The notes below the pieces were generated by a model, which had not been told where the DNA came from, did not search any database, and worked only from the letters and a program-made list of their open reading frames with translations. A stretch of DNA of 55,890 bases from Chloroflexota bacterium. Its GTDB lineage: Bacteria > Chloroflexota > Anaerolineae > Anaerolineales > Villigracilaceae. Positions 26,522 to 35,227 of this stretch are shown here, piece after piece. The first letter of the stretch is position 1. Each line of letters starts with the position of its first letter. A program made the position numbers and the translations under genes. The stretch is taken from contig JACRBJ010000038.1 of assembly GCA_016234555.1 (NCBI GenBank), positions 1-55,890 of the forward strand, in the 5' to 3' direction.

Positions 26522-26908
26522 ATGAATAACGCAACTGTCAGGCACATCATTTGTATTGAAGACGAACCCGAAATGATTGACCTCATCCAACTCATCCTGA
26601 CCCGCCGCGGGTTCGAGGTGAGCGGGGCAACAGGCGGCAAGGAGGGTATCACACTGGTGCGTGAAAAGCGCCCGGACCTTGTATTGCTCGACCTGATGAT
26701 GCCGGATATGGACGGGTGGGAAGTATACCAACAAATGAAAGCCGAGGAATCCACGCGCAACATCCCGGTCATCGTTGTCACCGCCAAGGCGCAAAACATC
26801 GACAAGGTGCTCGGCTTGCACATCGCAAAGGTGGATGATTACATCGCCAAACCGTTCAGCCCGCAGGAACTCATAGACAGCGTCGAAAAAGTTCTGGGAT
26901 CGAAGTAG
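26522..26908 (+). CDS. Single-domain response regulator (CheY-like receiver)
   Basis: The 128-residue receiver has the acidic pocket E13-D14, phosphoacceptor D57 (LVLLDLMMPDMDG), switch threonine T87 and K110 (DDYIAKPF), all the residues needed for phosphorylation. There is no output domain, so it signals through protein contacts. No histidine kinase is near. GACAGGAG lies 5-8 nt before the ATG, and TAAACT at 26496-26501 is a candidate -10. Confidence 0.93.
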   Translation: MNNATVRHIICIEDEPEMIDLIQLILTRRGFEVSGATGGKEGITLVREKRPDLVLLDLMMPDMDGWEVYQQMKAEESTRNIPVIVVTAKAQNIDKVLGLHIAKVDDYIAKPFSPQELIDSVEKVLGSK

Positions 26909-26947
26909 GGATTTATAGGGCGGCATTCATCCGCCCGGTCATTTGCC

Positions 26948-27322
26948 ATGCCCCGCCTCATCATTGTCCACAACCTGAACAAGGAAATCAAAGACCCGCC
27001 ACAAGTGGGGTATTGCGATTCGTTTTCGTGCCGGCTGCGAGGGCTGATGTTCCGCCCACACCTGCCCCGAAACGAAGGCTTGTTGCTGGTCGAAAAACGG
27101 GATTCGCGCCTCGACACGTCCATTCACATGTTCTTCGTCTCATTCGATCTTGCCGTCTTCTGGATCAATTCCGAAATGACCGTGGTCGACAAGGTCCTCG
27201 CCAAATCGTGGCATCCCGCCTACTTCTCGAAGGCGGATGCAAAATACACACTGGAAATTCACTCCGACCGCATTGGGGATTATCAAATCGGCGACAAGGT
27301 GGAATTCAAGGACTTGTCGTAG
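26948..27322 (+). CDS. DUF192-family protein
   Basis: The 124-residue protein carries the DUF192 core: SFSCRLRGLMFRPHLPRNEGLLLV, then SIHMFFVSFDLAVFWINSEMTVVD, and a glycine/valine-rich end (DYQIGDKVEF). Members are often exported, but I see no signal peptide here. The biochemical role is unknown. No clear Shine-Dalgarno precedes ATG 26948. It lies 39 bp after the receiver gene and may be co-transcribed with it and the following peptidase. Confidence 0.85.
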   Translation: MPRLIIVHNLNKEIKDPPQVGYCDSFSCRLRGLMFRPHLPRNEGLLLVEKRDSRLDTSIHMFFVSFDLAVFWINSEMTVVDKVLAKSWHPAYFSKADAKYTLEIHSDRIGDYQIGDKVEFKDLS

Positions 27323-27357
27323 GCAGGCGTCCATCCCATCCCGTGCCATCAAAACTC

Positions 27358-28770
27358 ATGACCAAAAATATATTCCCGTTCCTCCTGATTCTCACCCTGT
27401 TGATATTGCCCGCCCGTTCCGCTCATGCCCAGACTCCCACCGGTCCCGTTTACATTGTCCAGCCCGGCGACAGTCTCTCGTCCATTGCCGTTTTCTTCAA
27501 CATCGACCTTACAGACTTGATGACGGCAAACGGCATCACAGACCCAAACCAACTGGATGCGGGGCAGCAACTGGTCATTCCCGGTCTTGAAGGAGTCAGC
27601 GGCGTCATCAACACCCAACGCATCAACTTCGGCGATTCGTTCCGGAGTCTCACCCGCCGCACCCAGGTCCCGCTGGACATGTTCAAAAGATTGAATCATA
27701 TTGTCAGCCCAAGCGAATTCTACGTGGGGGTCAACATGATCGTGCCGGCGGAAAACGGGAATCAAATTCTCACCAACCGGGTTACAACCAAAACGGGCGA
27801 GTCGCTGCTGGAGGCGGCGGTCAGGCAGAACACGGATGTATGGACGGTCGCCCACTACAACAGCTTGCAAGGCTCGTGGGATGCGCTGCCGGGTGACATT
27901 CTCTTTTCACCGGGCGGAAACGGCGAACAGACCATGGGTGGTCTGCCCTCCGCATTTGCGGGCGTGGAAATACGTGACCTGCCCGTCAAACAGGGCGGCA
28001 CGGGAGTCATCAAAGTCAAAACGACCAGTCCTGATATCGCGCTTGGTGGGATTCTGGTCGACCACCCGCTACACTTTTTCCCGATGGAGGATGGGATACA
28101 GATTGCCCTGCAGGGGGTCCATGCCCTGCTGCCACCGGGTGTGTATCCCCTGCGGGTGGATGTCGCCCTACCCGACGGGAGCAAACAATCCTACGAACAA
28201 AATATTTTGATCGTCACGGGCAATTATCCCGACGACCCGTTGTTGTACGTCGACCCAATCACCATAGACCCGGCTGAAACGGAACCCGAGCTGGAAAAGC
28301 TCATCAGCATCACCAGCCCCGTGACGCCTGAAAAATTCTGGGCTGGCGATTTCTACTCCCCCGCTTCGCAATACGCGGAGTCCACCTACTTTACCTCACG
28401 CTTTGGAAACCGCCGCACTTACATTGGTACAAATACAGAACTTTCAGTCAATGGTTTTCACACCGGGCTTGACTTTGGCGGCGGAACGGGACTTCCCATC
28501 ACCGCCCCGGCAGGTGGAAAAGTGATCGTTGCTGAAAACTGGACCGTCCGCGGCGGCACGACCATCATCGACCACGGCTGGGGAGTGTACAGCGGGTTCT
28601 GGCATCAGTCCAAGTTTTACGTCCAACCCGGTGACGTGGTCGAGCAGGGACAGGTCATCGGCGAAGTGGGCGGCACGGGACGTGTGACAGGTCCGCACCT
28701 GCATTGGGAGTTGTGGGTTAATGGTGTGCAGGTGGATCCGCTGGATTGGCTCACCTACACATACCCGTAA
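27358..28770 (+). CDS. Exported LysM / M23 family metallopeptidase
   Basis: The 470-residue protein has a signal peptide (residues about 1-22, cleavage after SAHA). A first LysM repeat follows (YIVQPGDSLSSIAVFFNIDL to LDAGQQLVIPG), then two weaker LysM-like repeats and an Ig-like stretch. The C-terminal M23 domain has the zinc ligands HTGLDF (H, D) and HLHWE (HxH). Such enzymes cut peptidoglycan cross-links or act as scaffolds for that. The frame is open to 27013, but ATG 27358 directly precedes the signal peptide, so the longer frame is rejected. Confidence 0.9.
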   Translation: MTKNIFPFLLILTLLILPARSAHAQTPTGPVYIVQPGDSLSSIAVFFNIDLTDLMTANGITDPNQLDAGQQLVIPGLEGVSGVINTQRINFGDSFRSLTRRTQVPLDMFKRLNHIVSPSEFYVGVNMIVPAENGNQILTNRVTTKTGESLLEAAVRQNTDVWTVAHYNSLQGSWDALPGDILFSPGGNGEQTMGGLPSAFAGVEIRDLPVKQGGTGVIKVKTTSPDIALGGILVDHPLHFFPMEDGIQIALQGVHALLPPGVYPLRVDVALPDGSKQSYEQNILIVTGNYPDDPLLYVDPITIDPAETEPELEKLISITSPVTPEKFWAGDFYSPASQYAESTYFTSRFGNRRTYIGTNTELSVNGFHTGLDFGGGTGLPITAPAGGKVIVAENWTVRGGTTIIDHGWGVYSGFWHQSKFYVQPGDVVEQGQVIGEVGGTGRVTGPHLHWELWVNGVQVDPLDWLTYTYP

Positions 28771-28823
28771 CCAGTCATCGAGATTGTTGCGTATCGTTTC
28801 GAAATATGCTAAACTCACCCGCA

Positions 28824-29318
28824 ATGAACAACCTTGTCAACTTCCTCAAGCAAAGCGATATCTTTTATCAGTTCACGCCAACCCAGCTGGAGTTGGTGGC
28901 GAACATTTGTCAGGAGGTTGCGTACAACACCGGGGACATCATCTTCCAGGAAAACAGCAGTAGCAAGGAGTTGTACGTCATTTTGCAGGGAGAGGTGGAT
29001 ATTTTGATCAACCGCGGAACAACAGGAGGGCTTGAGAAAAAGGAGGCGGCGGTCGTGGCGCGCCTTCGCAGGGGACAATCCTTTGGCGAGGTGGCATTGG
29101 TGGACGAAGGTTTGCGCTCCGCGTCTGCGCGTGTGACGCAAAAGGATACCCACCTTCTCGTCATCCAGCGCGACAAGCTGATTATGCTATGCGAAGCCTA
29201 TCCCCAACTTGGCTATCGCCTGATGTACAACCTGGCAGCGGACCTTGCGATGAAAATCCGCAATACCGACCTGAGAATCCGCGAGCAATTACTCTACAAA
29301 CCGATGGACAAAAAATAG
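28824..29318 (+). CDS. Cyclic nucleotide-binding domain protein
   Basis: The protein of about 164 residues is a CRP-type cNMP-binding domain: TGDIIFQENSSSKELYVILQGEVDIL, then RRGQSFGEVALVDEGLRSASARV, which is the phosphate-binding cassette. A helix follows, but there is no DNA-binding HTH domain, so it is probably a stand-alone sensor subunit. ATG 28824 is chosen because TAAACT at 28810-28815 ends 8 nt before it, suggesting a leaderless mRNA; ATG 28806 would add six residues. Which nucleotide it binds cannot be read by eye. Confidence 0.82.
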   Translation: MNNLVNFLKQSDIFYQFTPTQLELVANICQEVAYNTGDIIFQENSSSKELYVILQGEVDILINRGTTGGLEKKEAAVVARLRRGQSFGEVALVDEGLRSASARVTQKDTHLLVIQRDKLIMLCEAYPQLGYRLMYNLAADLAMKIRNTDLRIREQLLYKPMDKK

Positions 29319-29376
29319 TCGGAGGCGACAACGGACTTCCTGACTTTTTAAGCCGTAAAAAATGTCAAACAGCACC

Positions 29377-29405
29377 TTGACTTGACTTTCCATGCGGCTT
29401 ATGAT
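29377..29405 (+). promoter_or_regulatory. Promoter of first Liv-type operon
   Basis: TTGACT (29377-29382) and TATGAT (29400-29405) are separated by 17 bp, the ideal sigma70 spacing. A second TTGACT at 29382-29387 is too close to the -10. Confidence 0.65.
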
Positions 29406-29650
29406 TAAACAGTGTACGCAGAAACCTTTCGCGTCATTCTGAGGAGCGAAGTGACAAAAAAGCAGGTTGAACCTGAAATCCTCCTTCGCTATGCAGGATG
29501 GCACGATTTTAATTTGCATACACCCAAGCCGTAAAATTAACAACCTGTCCATGAAAGTGGCTCGAACTTGCCTAACATGTCTTGATACGACCCTGCCGCC
29601 TTGTTTATCATCGAAGGTCCCAGGGCTTGATCTTGAAAATCCATAAGTTT

Positions 29651-29711
29651 AGGAGGTGAGACTGACATTGTAAGCATTGTCTGCTGTTGTCTGAACACCC
29701 GCACATGCGGG
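29651..29711 (+). promoter_or_regulatory. Leader element: strong SD-like site followed by hairpin
   Basis: AGGAGGTGA at 29651-29659 is almost a full complement of the 16S rRNA 3' end but lies 92 nt before the real start. The hairpin CCCGCA-CA-TGCGGG follows at 29698-29711, 40 nt before the start. The second operon repeats this order and spacing (36751-36812). It may mark a leader peptide, ribosome stand-by site or RNA switch. Confidence 0.45.
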
Positions 29712-29751
29712 ACGTCGAATTCACCCTAACACAATTTTGGAGGAGCAAGAA

Positions 29752-30954
29752 ATGAATAAACGGTTGTTCGTTTTACTTTCGGCACTCGTCATCGCCAGCA
29801 TGGTGCTTACCGCCTGCGGCGGCGGTGGCGGCGGCGCTGCCAAGACCATCAAGATCGCGACCCAGTCCCCCCTCTCCGGCGACATGTCCGTCGTCGGCGT
29901 TGATATCAAGCGCGGCGCGGAAATGGGCATCGAGCAGATGAGCGCCGGGTTGACCGAAATGGGCTTCAAGATCGAACTGGCTCCGTTTGACGATCAAGGC
30001 AACCCCGACACCGGTGTCGCAAACGCCAAACAGATTGTCTCCGACCCCGCCATTTTGTGCGTAGTCGGGCATTACAACTCCGGCGTACAAATCCCCTCAT
30101 CCGAAGAATATCACAACGCTGGCCTGGCAAATGTTTCCCCCGCCAACACCAACCCGAAAGTCACCACCCGAGGTTATTTGGAAGTCAACCGCATCGTGGG
30201 ACGCGATGACGTGCAAGGCGTGGTGGGCGCGGACTTTGCCGCTGCCCAGGGCATGAAGAGCGCCTTCGTCGTCCATGACAAGACCGCGTACGGACAGGGC
30301 ATCGCCGAGTTCTTCAAGCAGGAAGCCGAAGCCAAGGGCATGGAAGTACTTGGCTTTGAAGGCACGGAAGAAAAAGCCAACTTCGACGCGCTTCTCTCCC
30401 CGATCCTGGCTGCCAACCCAGATGTGGTCTACTTTGGCGGCATGTACGGACAAGCCGCGCTTTTATTCAAACAGGCCCGCGAAAAGGGTTATATGGGCAT
30501 GTTCCTGAGCGATGACGGCTTTGACTCCTCAGACGCCGCCAAGATCGGCGGACAGGCGCTGCTGGACGGAAAAGGAAGCTATTACTCAACCGTATCTGGT
30601 CCAGCCTCCGTTTACCCCGGCACCGCCAAATTCATTACCGACTTCAAAGCCAAGTACAGCTCCGACCCGCAGCCGTTTGCCGCCCAAGGCTTTGACTCAG
30701 CCGGCATCTGCTTGAAAGCCATTGAAGCCGCCGCCAAGGCAAAGAACGGTGAAATGCCCACCCGCGCAGAGGTTGCCAACGCAATCCGCGCACTGAAAGA
30801 TTACCAGGGCATTACTGGAACAATCACCTTCAACTCCATCGGCGATCCGGTGGTTGCGAAGTATTTCGTGATCCAGGTTGGGTCCACAGATCCCGCCAAA
30901 TGGCCCGAGAATCCAATTGTCCAGACCCTCGACATCGCCCCGCCTGCTCCATAA
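29752..30954 (+). CDS. Branched-chain amino acid ABC transporter, substrate-binding lipoprotein (operon 1)
   Basis: The 400-residue lipoprotein has a signal ending in MVLTAC, so the cysteine is lipidated, followed by a poly-glycine linker. The mature part is a type I periplasmic binding fold of the LivK/HAAT class (IKIATQSPLSGDMSVVGVDIKRGAEMG, VVGHYNSGVQIPSSEEYHNAGL, DKTAYGQGIAEFFKQEA, GFDSAGICLKAIEAAAK). It delivers substrate to the permeases encoded just downstream. TTGGAGGAG lies before ATG 29752. Ligand specificity cannot be set by eye. Confidence 0.92.
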   Translation: MNKRLFVLLSALVIASMVLTACGGGGGGAAKTIKIATQSPLSGDMSVVGVDIKRGAEMGIEQMSAGLTEMGFKIELAPFDDQGNPDTGVANAKQIVSDPAILCVVGHYNSGVQIPSSEEYHNAGLANVSPANTNPKVTTRGYLEVNRIVGRDDVQGVVGADFAAAQGMKSAFVVHDKTAYGQGIAEFFKQEAEAKGMEVLGFEGTEEKANFDALLSPILAANPDVVYFGGMYGQAALLFKQAREKGYMGMFLSDDGFDSSDAAKIGGQALLDGKGSYYSTVSGPASVYPGTAKFITDFKAKYSSDPQPFAAQGFDSAGICLKAIEAAAKAKNGEMPTRAEVANAIRALKDYQGITGTITFNSIGDPVVAKYFVIQVGSTDPAKWPENPIVQTLDIAPPAP

Positions 30955-30972
30955 AAATTCTCATGCAGAACC

Positions 30973-31000
30973 CTCCCGGTCCTTTTATAAGGGCCGGGAG
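30973..31000 (+). terminator. Stem-loop between binding-protein and permease genes (operon 1)
   Basis: CTCCCGGTCCTT and AAGGGCCGGGAG pair with one G-T wobble around a 4-base loop, then TATTTTC. It lies in the 69-bp gap between the binding-protein gene and livH. Such stem-loops are known to reduce read-through and protect the upstream mRNA, raising binding-protein over permease levels. Confidence 0.75.
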
Positions 31001-31023
31001 TATTTTCAACTTCGGGAGCAGTT

Positions 31024-32199
31024 ATGAAACGATTCTTCAAGTCCATAAATGTGCGCGAGCTACTCCGCCCCATAGGACAGTTGACTATATTTTCACTGGG
31101 GAGCGCGGTTGTTTTATCTGTAATCGTGCTGCTCATTGCCCTGCTGCTTGACAATACCTCCATCGGGCTGGCAGCCATGGATCGGTTCAAGACCACGTTG
31201 TTCATGTATACCCTGATAAACCTGCCACAGGTATTAATAGACGGGCTGACCATCGGCTTTGTGTACGCAGCCGTTGCGCTTGGATATACCATGGTGTACG
31301 GGGTGCTGGAATTTATCAATTTTGCCCACAGTGAAATTTTTGCCGTGGGTGCGTTTGTCGGCGTCGAAACTCTAATTCTGCTCGAACAGGCTGGTATCCT
31401 GGCTAGCGCCTCTCTGGGAATGGCTTATGTCTATTTGATCCTAGCGATTTTGGCGGGAATGGTGGCCGCCGGCGCCCTGGCTGTCACTGTGGAACGGGTC
31501 GCCTACCGTCCCCTGCGCGGCGCGCCGCGTCTAGTCCCGTTGATCTCCGCGATCGGGGTTTCATTCCTTTTGCAGGATGTCATCCGCCTGGTGGAAGGGT
31601 TGACCACCGGCCAATTCAACCGCATCTTCCCCACCTTTGGAAACTTCGATGAGCGTCTGATTTTCGGCACAGTGCCGTTGGGCGGCACGCCCATCATCAT
31701 GGGCATCTCCATAAAATCCCTCATCGTAATACTTGGAGCCGTCCTGATGCTTGTGGCGCTCAACTATCTGGTAAATGCCACAAAAGTTGGCAAAGCCATT
31801 CGTGCCGTTGCGCAGGATCGTCCAACCGCCAGCTTGATGGGAATTGACGTTAACCGCATCATCGCCCTAACCTTTTTGGTGGGCGGTTTATTGGGCGGCG
31901 CCGCGGGCGTTCTCTATGCCCTGAAATTTACCCGTATCGACCCCTTTGTCGGCTTCTTCCCCGGCTTGAAAGCCTTCACCGCCGCGGTCATGGGAGGCAT
32001 CGGCAACCTGACCGGCGCCCTGTTGGGAGGGATCGTCCTGGGCATGCTGGAAACCTTCGCCGGTTCCTACATGGGAGTTTTCACCATGGGCACATACGGT
32101 ACGGAATATAAAGATATTTTTGCTTTCACAATCCTGATCCTGGTTCTTATTTTCCGCCCGCAAGGTTTGATGGGCGAGAACGTCAGCCAGAAGGCATAG
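31024..32199 (+). CDS. livH: Branched-chain amino acid ABC transporter permease LivH-type (operon 1)
   Basis: The 391-residue integral membrane protein has an N-terminal extension with one extra membrane segment (residues about 22-50). The LivH core follows: DGLTIGFVYAAVALGYTMVYGVLEFINFAHSEIF, VAYRPLRGAPRLVPLISAIGVSF, KVGKAIRAVAQDRPTASLMGIDVNR and AAVMGGIGNLTGALLGGIVLG. It pairs with LivM to form the channel. GGGAGCAG lies upstream of the ATG. Confidence 0.93.
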   Translation: MKRFFKSINVRELLRPIGQLTIFSLGSAVVLSVIVLLIALLLDNTSIGLAAMDRFKTTLFMYTLINLPQVLIDGLTIGFVYAAVALGYTMVYGVLEFINFAHSEIFAVGAFVGVETLILLEQAGILASASLGMAYVYLILAILAGMVAAGALAVTVERVAYRPLRGAPRLVPLISAIGVSFLLQDVIRLVEGLTTGQFNRIFPTFGNFDERLIFGTVPLGGTPIIMGISIKSLIVILGAVLMLVALNYLVNATKVGKAIRAVAQDRPTASLMGIDVNRIIALTFLVGGLLGGAAGVLYALKFTRIDPFVGFFPGLKAFTAAVMGGIGNLTGALLGGIVLGMLETFAGSYMGVFTMGTYGTEYKDIFAFTILILVLIFRPQGLMGENVSQKA

Positions 32200-32208
32200 G
32201 AGGACGTT

Positions 32209-33567
32209 ATGGCCCAGTTACAACTCTTCTTTCAGAATTTTCAAAAAACCGTCCAACAAGGGCGTTGGCCCTATGTTGCCACGTTGGTACATGTCCTGCT
32301 TGGCACCTTATGGGTTTATTTTAGCCCTCGTTCCACATTTGCCTTCCTTTTGCTGGTTACCTCCTTCTTTTCGCTTTATTCCCTAAAGGCAGATAACCGC
32401 TTTAAAATAATCATCGGGATCATCCTGGCGCTGGTCATCATCCCCGTTGTGGGCGTGCGTAACATCTTCTATTTGGAGATCATTTTCCAGATCAGCGTTT
32501 TCGCCGCCCTCGCACTCGGACTGAATATCATCGTCGGTTTCGCCGGACTGCTGACGCTCGGGTATGTGGCTTTCTACGCGGTAGGTGCCTACCTGTGGGG
32601 CTTCTTCGGCTCCCAACAGTATTACGTCATGCCGTATGCCCCCGGTTCCCAGCCCGCCGGACTGCCCTTCCTGCTTCCCGGCGATACGTTCTATCTTTTC
32701 CTCCTGTTGGCAATCGTCGCGGCAGCGCTCACCGGCATCCTGATCGGTCTACCCGTCATGCGCTTGAGGGGTGACTATCTCGCCATCGTCACGCTCGGCT
32801 TCGGGGAGGTCATTCGCGTGCTGGCAAACAACCTGGATAAACCCGTCAACCTGACGAACGGTCCGCAGGGTATCACTCCCATTCAACGCCCCACCCTGCC
32901 CGAATTTGTGTTGGATGGCTTCAACAGTGTATTTGGCGGCATCGTCGGACATCCTGTGGACCAGGCGTCGCTTTACAACGTGATGTTCTACATTTTGGCG
33001 CTGGTTGTCATCATCACCATCGTGTTTGTGACAAAAAACCTGGAAGACGCCAAGATTGGTCGCGCGTGGGCAGCCATCCGCGAAGATGAGACGGCGGCTG
33101 TCGCCATGGGCATCCCGGTTGTCAGGATGAAACTATTGGCGTTTGCCATCGGCGCATCCTTTGCGGGAGCGGTGGGCGCTTTGATGGCAGCCAGTCGAAC
33201 CTTTGTCAGCCCGGAATCATTCTCGTTCATGCAGTCCATCGGCGTGCTTTCGATGGTCATCCTGGGCGGACAGGGCAGCATCCCCGGCGTGATCCTCGGC
33301 GCGGCAACAGTGATCATCCTGAACCTGCAAATCCTGCAGGGCTTCTCGCTTTACCTGAGCCAGTTGCGGCAAAGCGATGCCGTCATTCCGATCATCAATT
33401 TCGCATGGAGAAATCTTTCCGCGCAGCTTGACCCCGCCAAATACCAGCGCCTGCTGTTCGGGTCGATCCTGGTTCTGATGATGATTTTCCGCCCCGATGG
33501 GTTGATCCCGGCTGCGCGCCGCAAGCGGAAACTGCTTCTGGAAGAAACAACCGAGGTCGAGGAATAG
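32209..33567 (+). CDS. livM: Branched-chain amino acid ABC transporter permease LivM-type (operon 1)
   Basis: The 452-residue permease has several membrane segments, the LivM core ALALGLNIIVGFAGLLTLGYVAFYAVGAYLWG, LPVMRLRGDYLAIVTLGFGEVIRVLANN, and the ATPase-coupling loop region (GRAWAAIREDETAAVAMGI). It begins 9 bp after livH, with GGAGG in the gap. An N-terminal region of about 90 residues before the core adds membrane segments, as in many LivM proteins. Confidence 0.93.
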   Translation: MAQLQLFFQNFQKTVQQGRWPYVATLVHVLLGTLWVYFSPRSTFAFLLLVTSFFSLYSLKADNRFKIIIGIILALVIIPVVGVRNIFYLEIIFQISVFAALALGLNIIVGFAGLLTLGYVAFYAVGAYLWGFFGSQQYYVMPYAPGSQPAGLPFLLPGDTFYLFLLLAIVAAALTGILIGLPVMRLRGDYLAIVTLGFGEVIRVLANNLDKPVNLTNGPQGITPIQRPTLPEFVLDGFNSVFGGIVGHPVDQASLYNVMFYILALVVIITIVFVTKNLEDAKIGRAWAAIREDETAAVAMGIPVVRMKLLAFAIGASFAGAVGALMAASRTFVSPESFSFMQSIGVLSMVILGGQGSIPGVILGAATVIILNLQILQGFSLYLSQLRQSDAVIPIINFAWRNLSAQLDPAKYQRLLFGSILVLMMIFRPDGLIPAARRKRKLLLEETTEVEE

Positions 33568-33578
33568 GCGAGGAACTC

Positions 33579-34373
33579 ATGTCACTTATAAATGCGACTC
33601 GCGTTGTAAAACGTTTCGGCGGCTTGACAGCCGTCAACAAAATGGACTTCAATCTGGATAAAGGTGAGATCGTCAGCATCATCGGACCGAACGGCGCCGG
33701 CAAGACGACCTTCTTCAACACCATCACAGGCATCTATAACCCAGAGGAAGGCGATATTGTCTTTAATGGCAAATCCCTGATCGGCTTACGGACAGACCAG
33801 ATCGCCGAACGCGGCATCTCGCGTACCTTCCAGAACATCCGCCTGTTCAGCAATATGTCGGTCATCGAAAACATCCTTGTGGGAATGCACCCCCATCTCA
33901 AACAATCAGCTGTTGATTCCCTGTTCCGCCTGCCTTCCTTCAAGAAGGAGGAATTGGATGCCGAGAAAAAAGCCGAGGAACTGATGGCGTATGTGGGACT
34001 AAAAGGCGTGGGCAATGAACTTGCCAAAAACCTGCCCTACGGCGGACAGCGCCGCGTGGAAATTGCGCGCGCCCTGGCTGCCGAGCCGTTGCTGTTGTTG
34101 CTGGATGAACCAACTGCCGGGATGAATCCTCTGGAGACCGAAGATGCGATCAAACTTTTCCGCCGCATCCGCGACGAAAAGGGAATCACAGTCCTGCTGA
34201 TCGAGCATGACATGCGCGTGGTGATGAACATCTCCGAGCGCATCAGCGTGATGGATTACGGTGAAAAGATCGCCGAAGGCACACCCGCGGAAATTCGCGC
34301 CAACCAGCGCGTCATCGAGGCCTACCTTGGGCGCGGCGCGGTTGCCAGCCAGCACGAGGAGAAAGCGCTATGA
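33579..34373 (+). CDS. livG: ABC transporter ATP-binding protein LivG-type (operon 1)
   Basis: The 264-residue ATPase has Walker A GPNGAGKTT, the LivG-type extended segment after GISRTFQNIRLFSNMSVIENI, the signature LPYGGQRRVEIARALAAEP, Walker B LLLLDEPTAGMNP and the H-loop IEHDM. It starts 11 bp after livM and overlaps livF by 4 bp, indicating translational coupling. Confidence 0.95.
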   Translation: MSLINATRVVKRFGGLTAVNKMDFNLDKGEIVSIIGPNGAGKTTFFNTITGIYNPEEGDIVFNGKSLIGLRTDQIAERGISRTFQNIRLFSNMSVIENILVGMHPHLKQSAVDSLFRLPSFKKEELDAEKKAEELMAYVGLKGVGNELAKNLPYGGQRRVEIARALAAEPLLLLLDEPTAGMNPLETEDAIKLFRRIRDEKGITVLLIEHDMRVVMNISERISVMDYGEKIAEGTPAEIRANQRVIEAYLGRGAVASQHEEKAL

Positions 34374-35083
34374 GCCTGCTTACCCTTGAAAACGTACACA
34401 GCTATTACGGACGCATCCACGCCTTGAAGGGCATCTCGCTAACGGTGGAGGAAGGCGAAATCGTAACCCTGATCGGGGCGAACGGGGCGGGCAAGAGCAC
34501 CACCCTGCGCACCATTTCCGGTCTGCTTCACCCGAAACAAGGCAGGATTCTGTTGAAGGATCAGGACATTTCACAAATGAACCCGCACCTGATCGTCAAT
34601 GCCGGCGTGGGACATGTCCCCGAAGGACGCGGAATTTTTCCGAAGTTGACCGTGAAGGAAAACCTGGAGATCGGCGCGTTCGTGATCGACGATCCGCTGG
34701 AAGTGGAGCGCCGCATGGAATATGCCTTTGAGATGTTCCCACGCCTGAAGGAGCGCATCGCTCAAAAGGGCGGAACCCTCTCCGGCGGCGAACAACAGAT
34801 GCTTGCCACCGCCCGCGGGCTGATGCTCAACCCCCATATTCTGATGCTGGACGAACCCTCGATGGGACTTTCCCCCGTGCTGGTGGAGTTGATCTTCGAC
34901 ATCATCAAGCAGATGAACGAAAAGGGAACCACCATCCTGCTGGTCGAGCAGAACGCTTTAATGGCGCTTTCCATCGCCCACCGTGGCTATGTGCTGCAAA
35001 CCGGCGAGATCGTCCTTAGCGATACCGCCGCCAACCTCAAGAAGAACGAAATGGTGAAGAAGGCGTACCTGGGCGTCGAATGA
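34370..35083 (+). CDS. livF: ABC transporter ATP-binding protein LivF-type (operon 1)
   Basis: The 237-residue ATPase lacks the long insertion of LivG. It has GANGAGKSTTLRTISGLL, GVGHVPEGRGIFPKLTVKEN, the signature LSGGEQQMLATARGLM, Walker B ILMLDEPSMGLSP and VEQNA at the H-loop position, as usual for LivF. It overlaps livG by an ATGA junction and ends operon 1; a stem-loop follows. Confidence 0.95.
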   Translation: MSLLTLENVHSYYGRIHALKGISLTVEEGEIVTLIGANGAGKSTTLRTISGLLHPKQGRILLKDQDISQMNPHLIVNAGVGHVPEGRGIFPKLTVKENLEIGAFVIDDPLEVERRMEYAFEMFPRLKERIAQKGGTLSGGEQQMLATARGLMLNPHILMLDEPSMGLSPVLVELIFDIIKQMNEKGTTILLVEQNALMALSIAHRGYVLQTGEIVLSDTAANLKKNEMVKKAYLGVE

Positions 35084-35110
35084 CCCCATGGAAACGCCGC
35101 CCCTGAGAGA

Positions 35111-35148
35111 TAAACCCGTTTTCTTGCTCGTGATGGAAAACGGGTTTA
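35111..35148 (+). terminator. Stem-loop terminator after operon 1 livF
   Basis: TAAACCCGTTTTC and GAAAACGGGTTTA pair exactly around a 12-base loop, followed by TTATTG. The U-tract is short, so termination may be partial and allow some transcription into the next binding-protein gene. Confidence 0.75.
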
Positions 35149-35227
35149 TTATTGCGCCAGCCGGCAAATCACCGGTTGGAAGAATCCCTTATGAACCCGT
35201 TTGGAGGTTCACGCCGAGGAGAAAATT

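Larger units (their letters stand above)
29319..29751 (+). other. Long leader region of first Liv-type operon
   Basis: The 433 bases before the first binding-protein gene hold no convincing gene. They contain a well-spaced sigma70-type promoter (29377-29405), a fragment GTCATTCTGAGGAGCGAAG (from about 29434) that resembles repeats I associate with Chloroflexota genomes, a strong Shine-Dalgarno-like AGGAGGTGA (29651-29659) and a small hairpin (29698-29711). Transcription from the promoter would give a 5' untranslated region of about 340 nt, long enough for cis-acting RNA. Confidence 0.55.
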